Positions 11,432 through 22,445 of a stretch of DNA of 64,000 bases are shown in pieces (the first letter of the stretch is position 1; every line of letters starts with the position of its first letter). The stretch lies in NCBI GenBank assembly GCA_032158295.1, contig CM063249.1:18292416-18356415 (forward strand). The letters are read 5' to 3'. The notes below the pieces were generated by a model, which was given only the letters and a program-made list of their open reading frames with translations, did no database searches and had not been told where the DNA came from. The position numbers and the translations under genes are program-made. The DNA is from Pycnopodia helianthoides. Taxonomy: Eukaryota; Echinodermata; Asteroidea; Forcipulatida; Asteriidae.

Positions 11432-12131
11432 GTGAAATGAAATTGTAGTTAATATTTCAACCTAACCCTCCACAGTAGGTGGAAATATAGAAACAAATTA
11501 ATATTTTTTAAAGGTTTAAATCTGTGTGCCAATTGTCTGGTTTAACTTGGAAAAATTTCAATGAAGAAATATTTTATAAATTTGAAAACAGTAAGCTGTT
11601 ATAAACATTGTGAGACTATTTATACATAAAGCTATTTCACTTCACATTCAACTACCAGTTTAACTGCCAAAGATTATAAATGTAGTATTTAAATTGTATA
11701 ATTTGAAAAATGTTTTACACATGATAAAATTTGTAATAAAATAGTATTTACCACTGGTTACTGTTTAAATATAAATAGGAACTAGGAACAACTATGACTG
11801 GAAAGAAACTGAGACTTTTAAGTCTGCTAGTAGATCAAACTAATGCGGTAATAGATTACACCCCTCACCCCCCTCACCCCCCCCTCTCAACCCCCTTACC
11901 CCTCGATGTGAAGACCATGTAATTAACCTTGCTTACATCAAAATATACTGAATGTGCATTTCAGAGCATTTCCTGGCAGCAAGATACTAGATTTTATCAA
12001 ATTTATTTGATACAATCCATTATACTCGGCGAGGTACAATTCGGGTGCACTTAATCATGCTCAATGTTCCTTTTTCCATAAATCTATGCAACATGTTTAA
12101 TGCACACATCCGATCATTGCCCTTCTCACCA
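11432..12131. other. non-coding DNA with short C-rich tract
   Basis: AT-rich, with a C-rich simple tract (ACCCCTC-like) at about 11861-11904. No gene seen. Confidence 0.5.
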
Positions 12132-13090
12132 TTGGTATGTGTACAAAATAGTTTTGTGCAAAACAAAGTTTCAGGAAAGGTATCAGACACTAAATATTCA
12201 TAAACTTTAGCCAATCACAGTTTGTGTCGGTCGGCCAATCAGGTGCTAGGTTTTAGCAAATTATTTTGGACTGTGGCCAAACACTAACCATTAGTATGTG
12301 TACAAACTAGTTTTGTGCAAAACAAGGTTTCAGGAAAGGTTTCAGCACTAAATATTCATAAACTTTTGCCAATCACAGTTTGTGTCGGTCGACCAATCAG
12401 GTGCTATGTTTTAGCAAATTATTTTGGACCGTGTGGCCAAACACTAACCATTAGTATGTGTACAAAATAGTTTTGTGCAAAACAAGGTTTCAGGAAAGGT
12501 TTCAGCACTAAATATTCATAAACTTTTGCCAATCACAGTTTGTGTCGGTCGGCCAATCAGGTGCTATGTTTTAGCAAATTATTTTGGACCGTGTGGCCAA
12601 ACACTAACCATTAGTATGTGTACAAAATAGTTTTGTGCAAAACAAGGTTTCAGGAAAGGTTTCAGCACTAAATATTCATAAACTTTTGCCAATCACAGTT
12701 TGTGTCGGTCGGCCAATCAGGTACTATGTTTTAGCAAATTATTTTGGACCGTGTGGCCAAACACTAACCATGAGTATGTGTACAAAATATTTTTATGCAA
12801 AACAAGGTTTCAGGAAAGGTTTCAGGCACTAAATATTCATAAACTGTTTCTAATCACAGTTTGGGTCGGTCGGCCAATCAGGTGCTAGGTTCACGCAAAT
12901 TATTTTGGACCGTGTGGCCAACACTAACCAGTATGTGTAAAAAATAGTTTTGTGAAAAACAAGGTTTCAGGAAAGGTTTCAGCACTAAATATTCATAAAC
13001 TTGCCAATCATAGTTTGGGTCGGTCGGCCAATCAGGTGCTAGGTTCACGCAAATGATTTTGGACTGTGTGGCAAATCACTACGGTATCAA
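12132..13090. repeat. 160-bp satellite, six units
   Basis: The word TTAGTATGTG (or a variant) begins at 12132, 12291, 12451, 12611 and 12771, then again near 12931. The spacing is exactly 160 bp for the three central steps. Each unit carries GGTTTCAGGAAAGG, TAAATATTCATAAAC, two CCAATCA words (CCAATCACAGTTTG and GGCCAATCAGGTGC) and TTATTTTGGAC. The central units are almost identical and the edges more diverged, as in arrays homogenised by unequal exchange. Frames across it are artefacts. Confidence 0.9.
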
Positions 13091-13804
13091 GTGTAAACTG
13101 GTCAGATCAGAATTTTAACATTTTTGTATTACGTATGACAAGAATTGCCCCCACCCCCCAAAAAAACCAAAACAACAACAACAACAAACAAACAACCAGC
13201 TGAACAAGATTTGACATTGGACTAGCATAGTTCACCCCTTCTTCATACCTAAACCTGATAGAATAATTACGGCGCAATTTCTATAAAATGTAGGATTTTA
13301 TGGGGTTTTTAAATTTTAAACTGCCTACACAAAGTTTGCCTGCAGGAAGTTGCTCTGAGGCTCTTTTGTAAATATTTGTGATATCTGAAGATTGTTATTT
13401 TTTGTTTTAAAATTATCTTACAACCAATTCGATAATTTGAATACTATGGAAGTTCATTAATTTGAGTGACTGTCGCTGTATGAAATGTGCCCTCTAACTT
13501 GTGAAAGTTATTTTGTAAAACACCCTCTTATTTCGCAAAAGTGTAAATAGTTCTGCTTTCAACTAAGCGGATTATCCAGTTTTAGTTTTATTTAGAAGTT
13601 TTTATTCTATGTTATTGGAATGCTCTTATTGTTCCGGTAATCTCATCTTCACTATTGAAGGGAGTAGCTCGTAGGAATGTGCTTTCTCGGTTGGATGGTT
13701 GGAGCGAGTGAATGGGTTTTTGTCCCATTGTGTGGTGATTTCTTCATAACTCGCGTTGCGCGCTAGTTTTAAGTATACAGATAGACTGACTGCAACAAGA
13801 CAAC
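13091..13804. other. non-coding DNA upstream of candidate first exon
   Basis: Includes an (AAC)n-rich tract near 13165-13195. The last ~150 bp become richer in CG (CTCGCGTTGCGCGCTAG at about 13751-13767), which fits a promoter/5'UTR for the exon that follows on +. No TATA box at a clear distance. Confidence 0.35.
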
Positions 13805-13960
13805 ATGGCCGCCTGTTTTGGTGTTGAGATTCAGCCAGTACAGCAAGTGTCAACTTTCTTCGTCAAGGAAACATGTGAGTGTGACATTCATTGTAGGAAA
13901 ATTATTGTAAAAATTGACGCTGTGGGTGTGTGGTGTGTTGGACTAAGTTTCGTATCGTGA
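13805..13960 (+). CDS. candidate first coding exon (donor at 13875)
   Basis: ATG at 13805 has a good context (ACAACATGG) and opens MAACFGVEIQPVQQVSTFFV. A consensus donor follows after 13874 (ACAT|GTGAGT), leaving the exon in phase 1 after 70 nt. Read through, the frame runs on to TGA at 13958-13960, 51 residues in all. I do not recognise the peptide. The best interpretation is a 5' exon of a gene running to the right. Block A (23062 and copies), block T and block D downstream all start in phase 1 and so could join it. A 75-codon minus-strand frame overlapping it is a shadow. No transcript evidence is available. Confidence 0.45.
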   Translation: MAACFGVEIQPVQQVSTFFVKETCECDIHCRKIIVKIDAVGVWCVGLSFVS

Positions 13961-14861
13961 AAATGCACTTAACATGCATTGCCCGTGAACATTCTGCATG
14001 CCGAAGGAGAAACTTGAATTTAAAGCATTCCTTGTTCGATTTGAGGTCATTAATTAGTTCCCCTATTTAGTTCTCATTATTTTTAAAACCTGTGCTCACC
14101 AAGGATTAATCAATGTATTATGTTTTGTTTTTTTAAGTAATTTTTTATTTGAAATCCTAATTATTAAATTTTTCTTTGATGAAAACATTTCACTTTCATT
14201 CGGTCACTAAGTGAAATTATTAGACAAAATGACACCCACACCAAAATCAGGTAGAAAAATCAGTCTTAATACAATAATGGTATGTGATGTCTTTAACATT
14301 AAGAGAGATTATGGTCAACATGGACCTTAATCGAGTGTTTATTGAAAGCTCTTCTCATCTACTTGTTGTAGGCATAGGCGTAAGACCCAGGGGGGTGGGG
14401 GTCAACTTTCCTCCTAACTTCGGGCAAAACAGTGGGGAAAATTTGGGCACGGCAAGAACAACAAATTGGGCGGAGAAAGCAAAAGATACTTTTTACCTGT
14501 GTGAAATTTCAGGCAATTCGACCCCTCTATCTTTAACGAACAGTCCCCATACGATTATGGTTTTAGGCTTAAGTTTTGGTGGGAAGTGCCATGGTTTCCG
14601 CATGGCAGGTCATAAAATGATGATCTATTAAAACAAATAAATGACAAAATAGGTCATACTGTGAAACCATCTGTCCACGTGACAATGTTTAGGGTAGAAC
14701 TAGGCAAATGTACACATGTATAGTGAACAAGTTAGTTTTTCACTGATGCAAATTATGGTTTGTGTTTGTTATTGGGGGGGGGGGTTGTCGGGTTCTTCAC
14801 AGACAACTTTGCAAATACCGCGAGTGCGTGCGTTTAGCCTTGGAATAAGGTACATGGTGTT
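13961..14861. other. non-coding DNA with dispersed repeat at about 14370-14600
   Basis: The 14385-14560 stretch shares AACAGTGGGGA, TTTGGGCAC and GAGAAAGC with 3305-3420 and is therefore a dispersed repeat. A poly-G run lies near 14774. The 115-codon frame at 14284-14631 crosses the repeat and is not supported. Confidence 0.45.
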
Positions 14862-15194
14862 CTAGTTATTGACCGCATTTTGTCTCAACTTGAATACTCG
14901 CATCTCTGCTGTATGCAAGAGTGCATGCCCACTACCATCTTTGGAATATTTCAAAAATTCGAAAATATCTCTCAGACTCGGAGGCTGCCATACTTATTCA
15001 TGCTCTCGTCACATCAAGGATAGACTCTTGCAATGCAGTTCTCGTTGGTCTACAGGATGTGTCCATACTTCGATTGCAGAGGGTATTGAACAATGCAGCA
15101 AGAGTTTTGGGCAATGTCAGGAAGTATGAAAGCATAACCCCAACTCTCATGTCCCTCCACAGGCTTGCAGTCTGAAAGAGGATTGATTTTAAGG
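14862..15194 (+). pseudogene. LINE fragment (CR1/L2-like) cut by the assembly gap
   Basis: Frames joined across a small shift read RISAVCKSA, then NISKIRKYLSDSEAAILIHA, LVTSRIDSCNAVLVGL, LQRVLNNAARVLGNVRKYES and ITPTLMSLHRLAV. A TGA and KRIDFK follow at the gap edge. This is the conserved segment just downstream of the reverse-transcriptase core in CR1/L2-type elements. At least one frameshift and one stop make it dead. It starts abruptly near 14862, and its right end is lost in the N run. Confidence 0.8.
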
Positions 15195-15294
15195 NNNNNN
15201 NNNNNNNNNNNNNNNNNNNNNNNNNNNNNNNNNNNNNNNNNNNNNNNNNNNNNNNNNNNNNNNNNNNNNNNNNNNNNNNNNNNNNNNNNNNNNN
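15195..15294. other. assembly gap (100 N)
   Basis: Exactly one hundred N, the usual placeholder for a gap of unknown size. True distance and content are unknown. The LINE fragment to its left probably continues inside. Confidence 0.99.
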
Positions 15295-16174
15295 ATTTTC
15301 CAAGGAATACCCTTTACAAAATGAAAATGGCCTTGCCCTCTCCAAGATGAAATTCCAGGCCTGAAAGTGTATGTTTATGCAAAGTAAATTTAAATTATTA
15401 TTCCGATACTGCACATTTTGATGTGAATGAAATAAAAATAACCCTCACTCGGGGGCCAGGGATTTTTAAGCTGACCCCAACCCCCCCCCGGTTGAATATT
15501 CTCCCCTAAACATAATTAAGGTTGTTTCTGCAACAAGCCATAAACCCTTTCATTACCTCCCTGATGTGAATTTAAATTTTCCCTCACATTTAAAGGGGGA
15601 AGTTGTTCACCAGGGGCTCCTGTCACCATACTTAGCATATATTCAGCAAAAGCTTCTTGCAAAACCTGAACAAAAGATCAAAACAAACATTGTATTTAAC
15701 CTCTAAGTCAAAATGTCATAATTTGGGCATTGTATTCACACACATGTATGGCTTTGCCCTTTGTAGGCCCAAGTAATTTTTTACCATGGTCCTTCCCCTG
15801 GTACTCCTCCCCCAGGGATACAATGATGTTGAAAGCAAACTAAACTGGAAAAGCAATGTAAGGTCAATAATGAAGTCTGTAGGTTGTACTTGAAGTTGAA
15901 GGGGAGTCTTGTACACATGTATGTGCACTGGGATGACAAGGTCAAGGAGGTGAAGTAGAATTGGTAACTAGTTACAAACTTTCCTAAACTTCGAACTCGA
16001 ATCATGCTCACAATCACATCGAGTGAAAAGGAAAATTGTTGATGGTTTTGGTAGCCCTACTATTGAGTTTGAAATCTCTTGCGAGAAGTGCATGTTTTGA
16101 AATGAAAAGAAACGATGGTAAAATATCAACTACATACTCATAGAACTTAGTTTTAGAACTTAAAAGTTGCTTAC
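15295..16174. other. non-coding DNA, nothing recognised
   Basis: Contains short G/C homopolymer repeats near 15455-15500. Overlapping minus-strand frames at 15716-16017 show no domain. If the THAP exon is real, this is its first intron (on -). Confidence 0.4.
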
Positions 16175-16565
16175 CCAGCTCTTCTCTCTTTTCTTAAATG
16201 ACATGCCAGACGAGTGTTGGCTGAATCGCTTAGTTTCATTTGGCTGTGCCTGTTTTACTCTCTGTTTGAAAAGATGATAGCACTGCAGATGGGGCTTTCA
16301 TGGTTGGGATTGAACCTGGCTTAAGCCTGTTATAGCTTTTTAATCCAAAACTGCTCTTTAGTTGCGATGTTGCAACCCGACAGTCGTCCGTAAAATGGGC
16401 ACTGCAAATCATGGTCCATTTTGTCACCGTGAAACCCTGTGTTGGTCACCGAACGCACCCATTCCCTTCTCTGGACAGGATCTCTTGGGAATCGAAACAA
16501 AAACTCACATCTGGGTTCCTATCTGCGTTCCAAGTACATCCACCAACAGAACATGAGTTCGGCAT
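16175..16565 (-). pseudogene. THAP-domain first exon, frame-broken
   Basis: On -, ATG at 16565 opens MPNSCSVGGCTW, the C-x4-C start typical of THAP zinc-finger domains. After a frame change comes FRFPRDPVQRREW. After a second comes TKWTMICSAHFTDDCRV (the C-x2-H half of the C2CH site) and NRLKPGSIPTM, the LKPGxVPT-like end of the domain. After a third comes a basic stretch (QAQPNETKRF...KKREKSW) ending at a consensus donor (CTGG|GTAAGC) at 16175. THAP domains bind DNA and occur in transcription regulators and P-element-like transposases. Three frame changes in 390 bp mean either a pseudogene or consensus errors. The intact start, donor and upstream promoter signals favour a real exon with errors, but I cannot tell. 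Confidence 0.7.
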
Positions 16566-16569
16566 GGTC

Positions 16570-16745
16570 AATTCTCACGTCTTAACTTGGTGAATGTATT
16601 AGAATAATGAGATCATCACACATAGTTACCGTGTAAACACACGACACATCGCTACTTCCTGGTTTCCCCTTTCTTATAAGTACGTCATCATTCGCTGGTT
16701 CACCCACGTATCTTATAGTTGGTTCGTGGTGCGCGTAAATACACG
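16570..16745 (-). promoter_or_regulatory. promoter-like region upstream of the THAP exon
   Basis: Contains an ETS-type ACTTCCTGG (about 16652), a CRE-like TACGTCA (16681-16687), CACGTATC, and CGCGTAAATACACGTGC with an E-box CACGTG (16741-16748). These are commonly found near animal transcription starts. Its position directly upstream of the minus-strand ATG is suggestive. Motif matches alone are weak evidence. Confidence 0.35.
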
Positions 16746-16749
16746 TGCT

Positions 16750-17640
16750 TCAGTATGGGACATGCATGGTGCCTATGGAGGGAGCCATGGAAGCGCGCGA
16801 GTTTTTAAAAACCCTAAGATCGGATTATTTTTTCCGGTTAAAATTACGAAAAAAATATATGTTTAAAACAATCCAATCTACAAGGTCAGAATACTTAATA
16901 ACATTATGTTTAAGATTCAGCAATTTGTTTTATTTCGCAGATATTGCTGAAGTAGATCTTTAAGTGTAAATTGACAGAATATTTTGCTTAATTTTATAAG
17001 TTCAAACCATCTTTTATTTACACCAAGACAATGCATAACAAAAACCAAATTTTGGTTTTGCCTCTAGGTGAGATTATCTTATACAAACTGCCATAAAACT
17101 AAGAGAGCTGAAAAAAGTTTTTAGAACAAAGGAAAAATACAAAAACGGTTTCAATGGGCCAGAAGTGCCCCTCAGAGAGAAAAAAAAAATGCTACCCCCC
17201 CTCCCAGAAAATTTACCTTATTTTTGCCACTGAAAAGGGTTAGCAAGATACTTCATTTGGATTTATAGGTACATGTTTTACTTGATGAAAGAATAAAGGG
17301 CCTCATTAAGATAAAATACTTAACCTTTTTAAACTGTTGCCAAATTTACAGTCTGTGGAATAGCCCTGATAGGCCTATGACTAAATATGTTGTTTTATTG
17401 TAAGGACTACTATGGCCCCTGTGTACATGCACTCACAGGCTTGATACTTTGATGTGGCTTGGGCAAGATATTGCTGTATTAGTAAAGGGCAAAATAAAAA
17501 TTGGTGCTGGAACATTTCAAGGGGCACCATTGCAATGGCCGGGGGCATGGAGGTAATTTCTTCATCTAGATTTTTGATCAGAAAAGAAACTTTTCTTAGG
17601 AGCTGCACAGTAGGTTAAAAAAAAATTGTCTTCTGAACCT
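16750..17640. other. non-coding DNA, nothing recognised
   Basis: AT-rich with A-homopolymers. A 75-codon minus-strand frame at 17381-17608 has no recognisable feature. Confidence 0.45.
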
Positions 17641-18945
17641 GTTTTTTTTCTCTTTTTTTTTCTTTTTCTTATTCGGCATTAAAATCAAGCATACAGAGAA
17701 AAACAAAAACAAAAAACATTGATACTGATTAAAAGCTAAGGATAGCCCAAAAAGCTGATTAAAATCGGCTTACTTCCAACGGGTCCTTAAAAAACACACA
17801 ATACAAACAAGTAAATACAAAACTAAAAAATTGCACAGGAAAAATTGCACAGGAAAAAGTGTACAAAACTGTTCAAAAATGTGATTGAGAGGAGAGATGT
17901 TGTTTCACTGCTCTTTTAAATTGATAATAAATATTAGAACATTTTATGTTATTAGGAAGTAGGTTCCATTCATGAATACCAGTATAAAAAAATGTATTGC
18001 ACTCTGTCCCTTTTATTCTAGGAACAATAAAATTGGTGGAACTCCCCTTGTTGAATATTTATGCATATCTGAGACCTTCATAAATTTTTGATAGAGGTAG
18101 TCTGGTGCCATGTCATGAAAAATTTTATAAACATGGTTTAGTTTGAACTGTGTAACCCGGTCATTAATGCTTAACATTCTCAGTTTGACCAATATGCGAT
18201 CTAGTATCCATACATAAAATAAATCGGACTAATTTTTTTGGGGTAACTTGCAGCCTTTTTTTCAATTTAACCGACAATGCAGAGAACCAGGATGAACAGC
18301 AATAATCAAAATGACATTGAATGAGAGCAGAACATGGTGTTTTGCAAGATCTCTCATTCAAACAGTTGGCATGTCTGTAAAGAAAATGTAATCTAGCACC
18401 TACCTTTTTAATCACAGAATTTACAATGTTCTCGCCAGTAAGACTCTGATCAAGTGTAATGCCCAAATATTTAACTGAGTTTGAAGGAGTAACAATCTTC
18501 CCAGAACAAGAAACTTCAAATTTATCAACATAGCTTAACTTTTTTTTGGATCCAAACAGAATAGACTCAGTTTTGCCGAGGTGCAAAGACAGTTTGTTAT
18601 CAATTAGCCACTGTCTATGATTCTAACTCCCTACTCAAACTGTCGGCTATAACTTTAGAATCTTTACCAGAAATAAACATGGCACTGTCATCAGCATATA
18701 GCATCGAATTAGATTGGACACTCATTTTCATATCGTTCACATAGCAGAGGGAAAGCAGGGGCCCTAATATACTTCCCTGTGGAACACCACATGTTATTCT
18801 CATTGGTTGAGAGTCTACCTGATTTACACTGACAATTTGCTGCCTATCTGAGAGATAAGATTGAAACCAATAATTAGAATCCGAATGAATACCCATAGCT
18901 TGCAGTTTTTGGCATAAAATCACATGGTCTACAGTATCAGAAGTC
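17641..18945 (-). pseudogene. 5'-truncated LINE (Jockey-superfamily, CR1/L2-like)
   Basis: Minus-strand reading begins at the reverse-transcriptase A motif (DTVDHVILCQKLQAMGI). It passes SYLSDRQQIVSVNQ, CGVPQGSILGPLL and LYADDSAMF (catalytic DD), then after a frameshift near 18600 VKYLGITLDQSLTG. It goes on through RMLSINDRVTQFKLNHVYKI and FFYTGIHEWNLLPNNIK to a stop at 17873-17875. A short 3'UTR ends in an A-rich tail (17641-17672). The element starts abruptly at about 18945 inside the RT domain, as expected from incomplete target-primed reverse transcription. At least two frameshifts (near 18600 and 18050) make it inactive. Confidence 0.9.
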
Positions 18946-19731
18946 TATGACTGGACTGCAGAGCGTAATGCCAAAAGTCAATGTAAAAACATGTGCTTTC
19001 TGTTAAGACATGTATTACTTTGCAAGCCTTAATTAAAACCATAATTAAGACTTGTTTATCTCATGTTTGTTTTCACTAGTCTCTCATGTTCCTCTTTACC
19101 TTGAGTGGGCTTGGCAAGATCTCTTGATGTTTGGTTTCTAGTCCCTGTAGGAAAGCAGCGGGAGTGAATTTAACAAGTACTTAGTAAGTCAACCCAACTC
19201 TGGTCATAAAACAGAAATGTAATACCCCTTTAGAACTGATAGAAAACAACAGGATGAAACCGTCATGAATTTTGTAGTATTGTAGTATAGTCAATCCATT
19301 CAGAGATAGACACCTTGTTACTGATAACAGCGTTGTAAATGTACCAAGTCATAGTTAGGTCTTTTAAAGGATGTGTGCTGTACTATCTTGTCCATTTGCC
19401 ATGTAAAAGTTGATTGATAACTTATTTATCAGCTGAAAATAAACCTGTTGCGACTGCCATTTTATTTTTATATTTTGTTTAAATTTTATTTCAATTAAAA
19501 AGATACTCTCGGGGAATGCCCACAAAAACAAGCCTTTTATGTGATTTCACAAGTGGATCAAGAAATGTTAACTGCTTTTTCTACATACATCAAGAGGAAA
19601 TTAACAAATATATTTTCAGCTGATTCGTTAATTTTTAATCAAAACATTTACATGGCAAATGTACAAGGTAGTACAGCACACATCCTGTAATCTCAACATA
19701 GCTTTGAACGAATAATAATAAATAATATAAT
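18946..19731. other. non-coding DNA, nothing recognised
   Basis: AT-rich with no exon signals. An (AATAAT)n-like run at 19710-19735 leads into the repeat that follows. Confidence 0.45.
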
Positions 19732-20015
19732 AATAAATAATAATGATACATCGTTCGTATATAGCGCTTTATCACACCCGATTGGCATCTCAAAGCACTC
19801 AGTATTTTTTGTTGCAAGGTATGTGGAGCTGCGTTTTTGAAGTATGAGACCTATTCCTTTACATAGCACCATGTAATGGTTTACAAGGTGTTGTGGCGCA
19901 ATTTGCTGCCAATCAAAGTGCACTGGGTTCTTTTACGTGCATTACACAACACACGGGACCTGCGGCTTTACGTCCCATCCAAAGGACGCAGCAATAAGTG
20001 TCTTGCTTAACCCTT
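19732..20015 (+). repeat. dispersed SINE/MITE-like repeat with 'tatagcgctt' start
   Basis: Carries TATATAGCGCTTTATC, GGCATCTCAAAGCACTCAGT and CACTGGGTTCTTTTACGTGC. GGCTTTACGTCCCATCC and AAGGACGCAGC follow. The first half matches the reverse complement of 6036-6322. The words are familiar from invertebrate genomes as a widespread short element. Frames across it are shadows. Confidence 0.65.
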
Positions 20016-20555
20016 TCAGCCCCGAGGGCGAGGGCGCCTATAGTCCACTGTGCACTATACCCTGCTTCAGCCCCAAGGGCGTATAGTCGCCCAAGATAAC
20101 ACACAACAAAGCACTCAAGCCCGGGCACAAAGGCAATTTGTTAAAAAGCTGTAGTTTTGTCCACGTTCACCCTCCATACCCAAGCTTACCATCATTGGAA
20201 AGAGAAAGATCGGATCTTTCCAATGACAGTAAAATGAAATAGGATCGTTATTCTGCAACCACTTCAAATTAGAGTAAAAAGATCAAAAATGCCAAGCACC
20301 TACGGAGCGCCATCAGGTTGTGTGCAAAAAAGTGTTTGGGTTTTCAGAACACACTGAAGAAACAAAGACCAAGAACTTGAAAAAATTTGGGCTGATTTCA
20401 TCCTTTTTTTAAGTTATATGAAAGGAAATTCAATAAGTAAGACAATTTTTATTACTCATTATGCTCTAAAATTAAAACTTCAAGGTAATAATAAAATTTG
20501 TTGAATCAAACTTTAAACACCAGCTTCCTGCTGTGTGAGAAAGTGTGCTTCACGC
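20016..20555. other. non-coding DNA with local duplicated words
   Basis: A short near-duplicate occurs at about 20018-20086 (CAGCCCCGAGGGCG and CAGCCCCAAGGGCG, both followed by ATAGTC). Near 20190-20225 an inverted repeat pairs TCATTGGAAAG with CTTTCCAATGA around GATCGGATC. No gene. Confidence 0.4.
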
Positions 20556-20617
20556 TGCTGATCAGAAACACCAGAGCTTGAGTCTGGTGTTCTTATCCGC
20601 TCGGCCACGACATGTCA
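20556..20617 (-). repeat. tRNA-Leu-like SINE head fragment
   Basis: On -, TCGTGGCCGAGCGGATAAGA followed by ACACCAGACTCAAGCTCTGG has the D-arm and anticodon arm of a leucine-type tRNA (A box TGGCCGAGCGG). The T-arm/B box is missing, so it is a truncated tRNA-Leu-derived SINE and not a tRNA gene. Confidence 0.6.
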
Positions 20618-21205
20618 CCAAGTACTGTCACTTTAATTGCAACATGTACATACATGTTGTAAGTACATCATTTGTGATGTTCTTTGTAGGCTAGTTTAGT
20701 TACTACAAAATATTTTTTACAAGGCTTGACTCACCATGAGGTGCTCAATAAATCTGTCTGTTATTACTTGAGCGATGAAATCTGCATAATCTTTCCTTGA
20801 TCATCACATTAAAGCTTGTCCCGCCAATGAACTTGAATGCCTTAAAACCACTGCTTCTACATACACTTTCAAATTGTAAATTTTTCAAACGTATGTTTCA
20901 CAACAGTGACAAATTCGACCTTTGTGATTTTTCTGGTTTTATTTACATGCGGCCTGATTGGCGGAACCGGGGATCGAGTCCTACTCATCCAACCAATGTA
21001 CACATGACTCTGCCACACCAGGATGCTTCATCTAGTCAGCTTGGATAATGTAGGCAGGTACATGAAGGGTTCATCCTGTCAAATCAACATTCATTTTTTG
21101 GAGATACTGCAGAAACGCTTGGACTTGATTCTATAAAAAAAACTGATATTAGTCAGAAATTACCCCCCCCCCTGAGGTAAAATCCATTTCAAAATTTCCT
21201 AAACT
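20618..21205. other. non-coding DNA, nothing recognised
   Basis: An 83-codon frame at 20797-21048 has no domain or splice context. A poly-C run lies near 21164-21172. Confidence 0.45.
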
Positions 21206-21598
21206 TTTAAAGGAACATTACAGAATTGGTAAGAAAAAAACTTGTAAAATATACTGTTTGATCACAGATTTACATAAAACTTACACGGTCGAATGATGAT
21301 GATAGTAGAAAACATCCTCAAAATATTTCTGTCTGAAAAGCCATATTTGATGAGAAATGAATAAACTAATTTTCCGATTGGAGTTTATCGCTCAGTGAGC
21401 GTTTTATTCATGTGTTGAATCTATATGATTTCATGCAAATGTGTAATCGTTTTTTCACTATTTTCTCGTGACCCAGATGGCCGATCGATCTCAAACTTCT
21501 ACAGGTTTGTCAGTTTATGCATATGGTGGATTACATAAAGTGCTTACACTGCTAGCAACTGTTTTGTTAGCAAAACCAATTCTGTATGTTCCTTTAAA
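21206..21598 (+). mobile_element. MITE-like element, family M1, copy 4
   Basis: Left end TTTTAAAGGAACATTACAGA, right end ATTCTGTATGTTCCTTTAAA (one base shorter than in the other copies). The internal sequence is close to copies 1 and 2. A 96-codon frame starting inside it is not a gene. Confidence 0.8.
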
Positions 21599-21906
21599 CA
21601 AATCTATCAGTAAAAAAATGGGGTCATCCTTTTTGGCTTGCCTTCAGAGAATTGTTTCACTGCTTTGTTTTGTCATAATGATAATGTTTTTGGGTCCAAG
21701 CAACTATCCAGGCAGAATGGTTGACATCCCTTTTGTTTGTTGGGGAAGTGTTGTATAATCCTAAATAGTAATTAATTTTGCCATAAACACTAAAGCATAC
21801 AAATGATGTGTGGTCAGCACGGCCAGTTTGTGACTGTCTATATAGAGAATGAAAATTGGATTGAATTTTTTAATCCTGAAAGTGTGTTGATATCTTTTCT
21901 TCACAG

Positions 21907-22046
21907 GTCGCCTCAAAATATGCACAGAGATTAGAGAGCCAGCACCGATGATCTTGGGTACCCTGCTCCGAGTGCAGATTCTTAACTCGGATTGGAATCG
22001 CAAGAAACGTTTAAATGGATGTCACAAGTTCCAGTTTAAACGTTAA
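21907..22046 (+). other. exon-like block T, copy 1
   Basis: Bounded on the left by a good acceptor (CTTTTCTTCACAG). In phase 1 it is open for 45 codons to TAA at 22044-22046 and reads EIREPAPMILGTLLRVQIL in its centre. Copies at 31654-31733 and 35807-35886 share the frame up to GTLLR. A 1-bp insertion then puts TAA soon after (LRSADS). The downstream end of copy 1 folds as a hairpin (AAACGTTTAAA... TTTAAACGTT). It could be a terminal exon joined to the phase-1 exon at 13805, or part of a non-coding transcript. A frame of this length is not rare by chance. Confidence 0.3.
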
Positions 22047-22258
22047 GGAAATTAAACGGAGATGCACTACTCTACCCCTCACTTGATCACAATACACCTG
22101 CACCAAATAACTCTGCCTGATATTAACAAGCTAACATGTATTCACATCACCTTCCTTTCATATTGCAACATTTCTAATCCACTAATTAATCACACTGGAT
22201 CATATAACAACCATTTTCATGCACCTCAAATAATCCCAAAATAACTGTATTGAATTGA

Positions 22259-22445
22259 GATTTTAGGATTTGTATTTTTCTGTTTTGTTTGCTGCAAAGG
22301 TGACATGCTGTGAGCCATGGCTAAGATGGCATCAGATGGGTGTACAGGTCGATGGACAACAGTTCGCCTCTCCATGTGGATAAGCAAGGGCTAACATGAC
22401 ATCAGGGTGTATAGTATGGGCCTAAAGCAGTCGTTCCATTGGGTC
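22259..22445 (+). repeat. 72-bp minisatellite, short copy
   Basis: About 1.5 units of the repeat seen at 32040-32460 and 36200-36600: CATCAGGGTGTATAGTATGG, then CAGTTCGYCTCTCC and GTGGATAAGCAAGGGC. It sits at the same position relative to block T in all three places, so it belongs to the larger duplicated segment. Confidence 0.7.

Noticed and set aside
21468..21758. 96-codon frame on +
   Set aside because: It starts inside the M1 element and continues into unrelated sequence.
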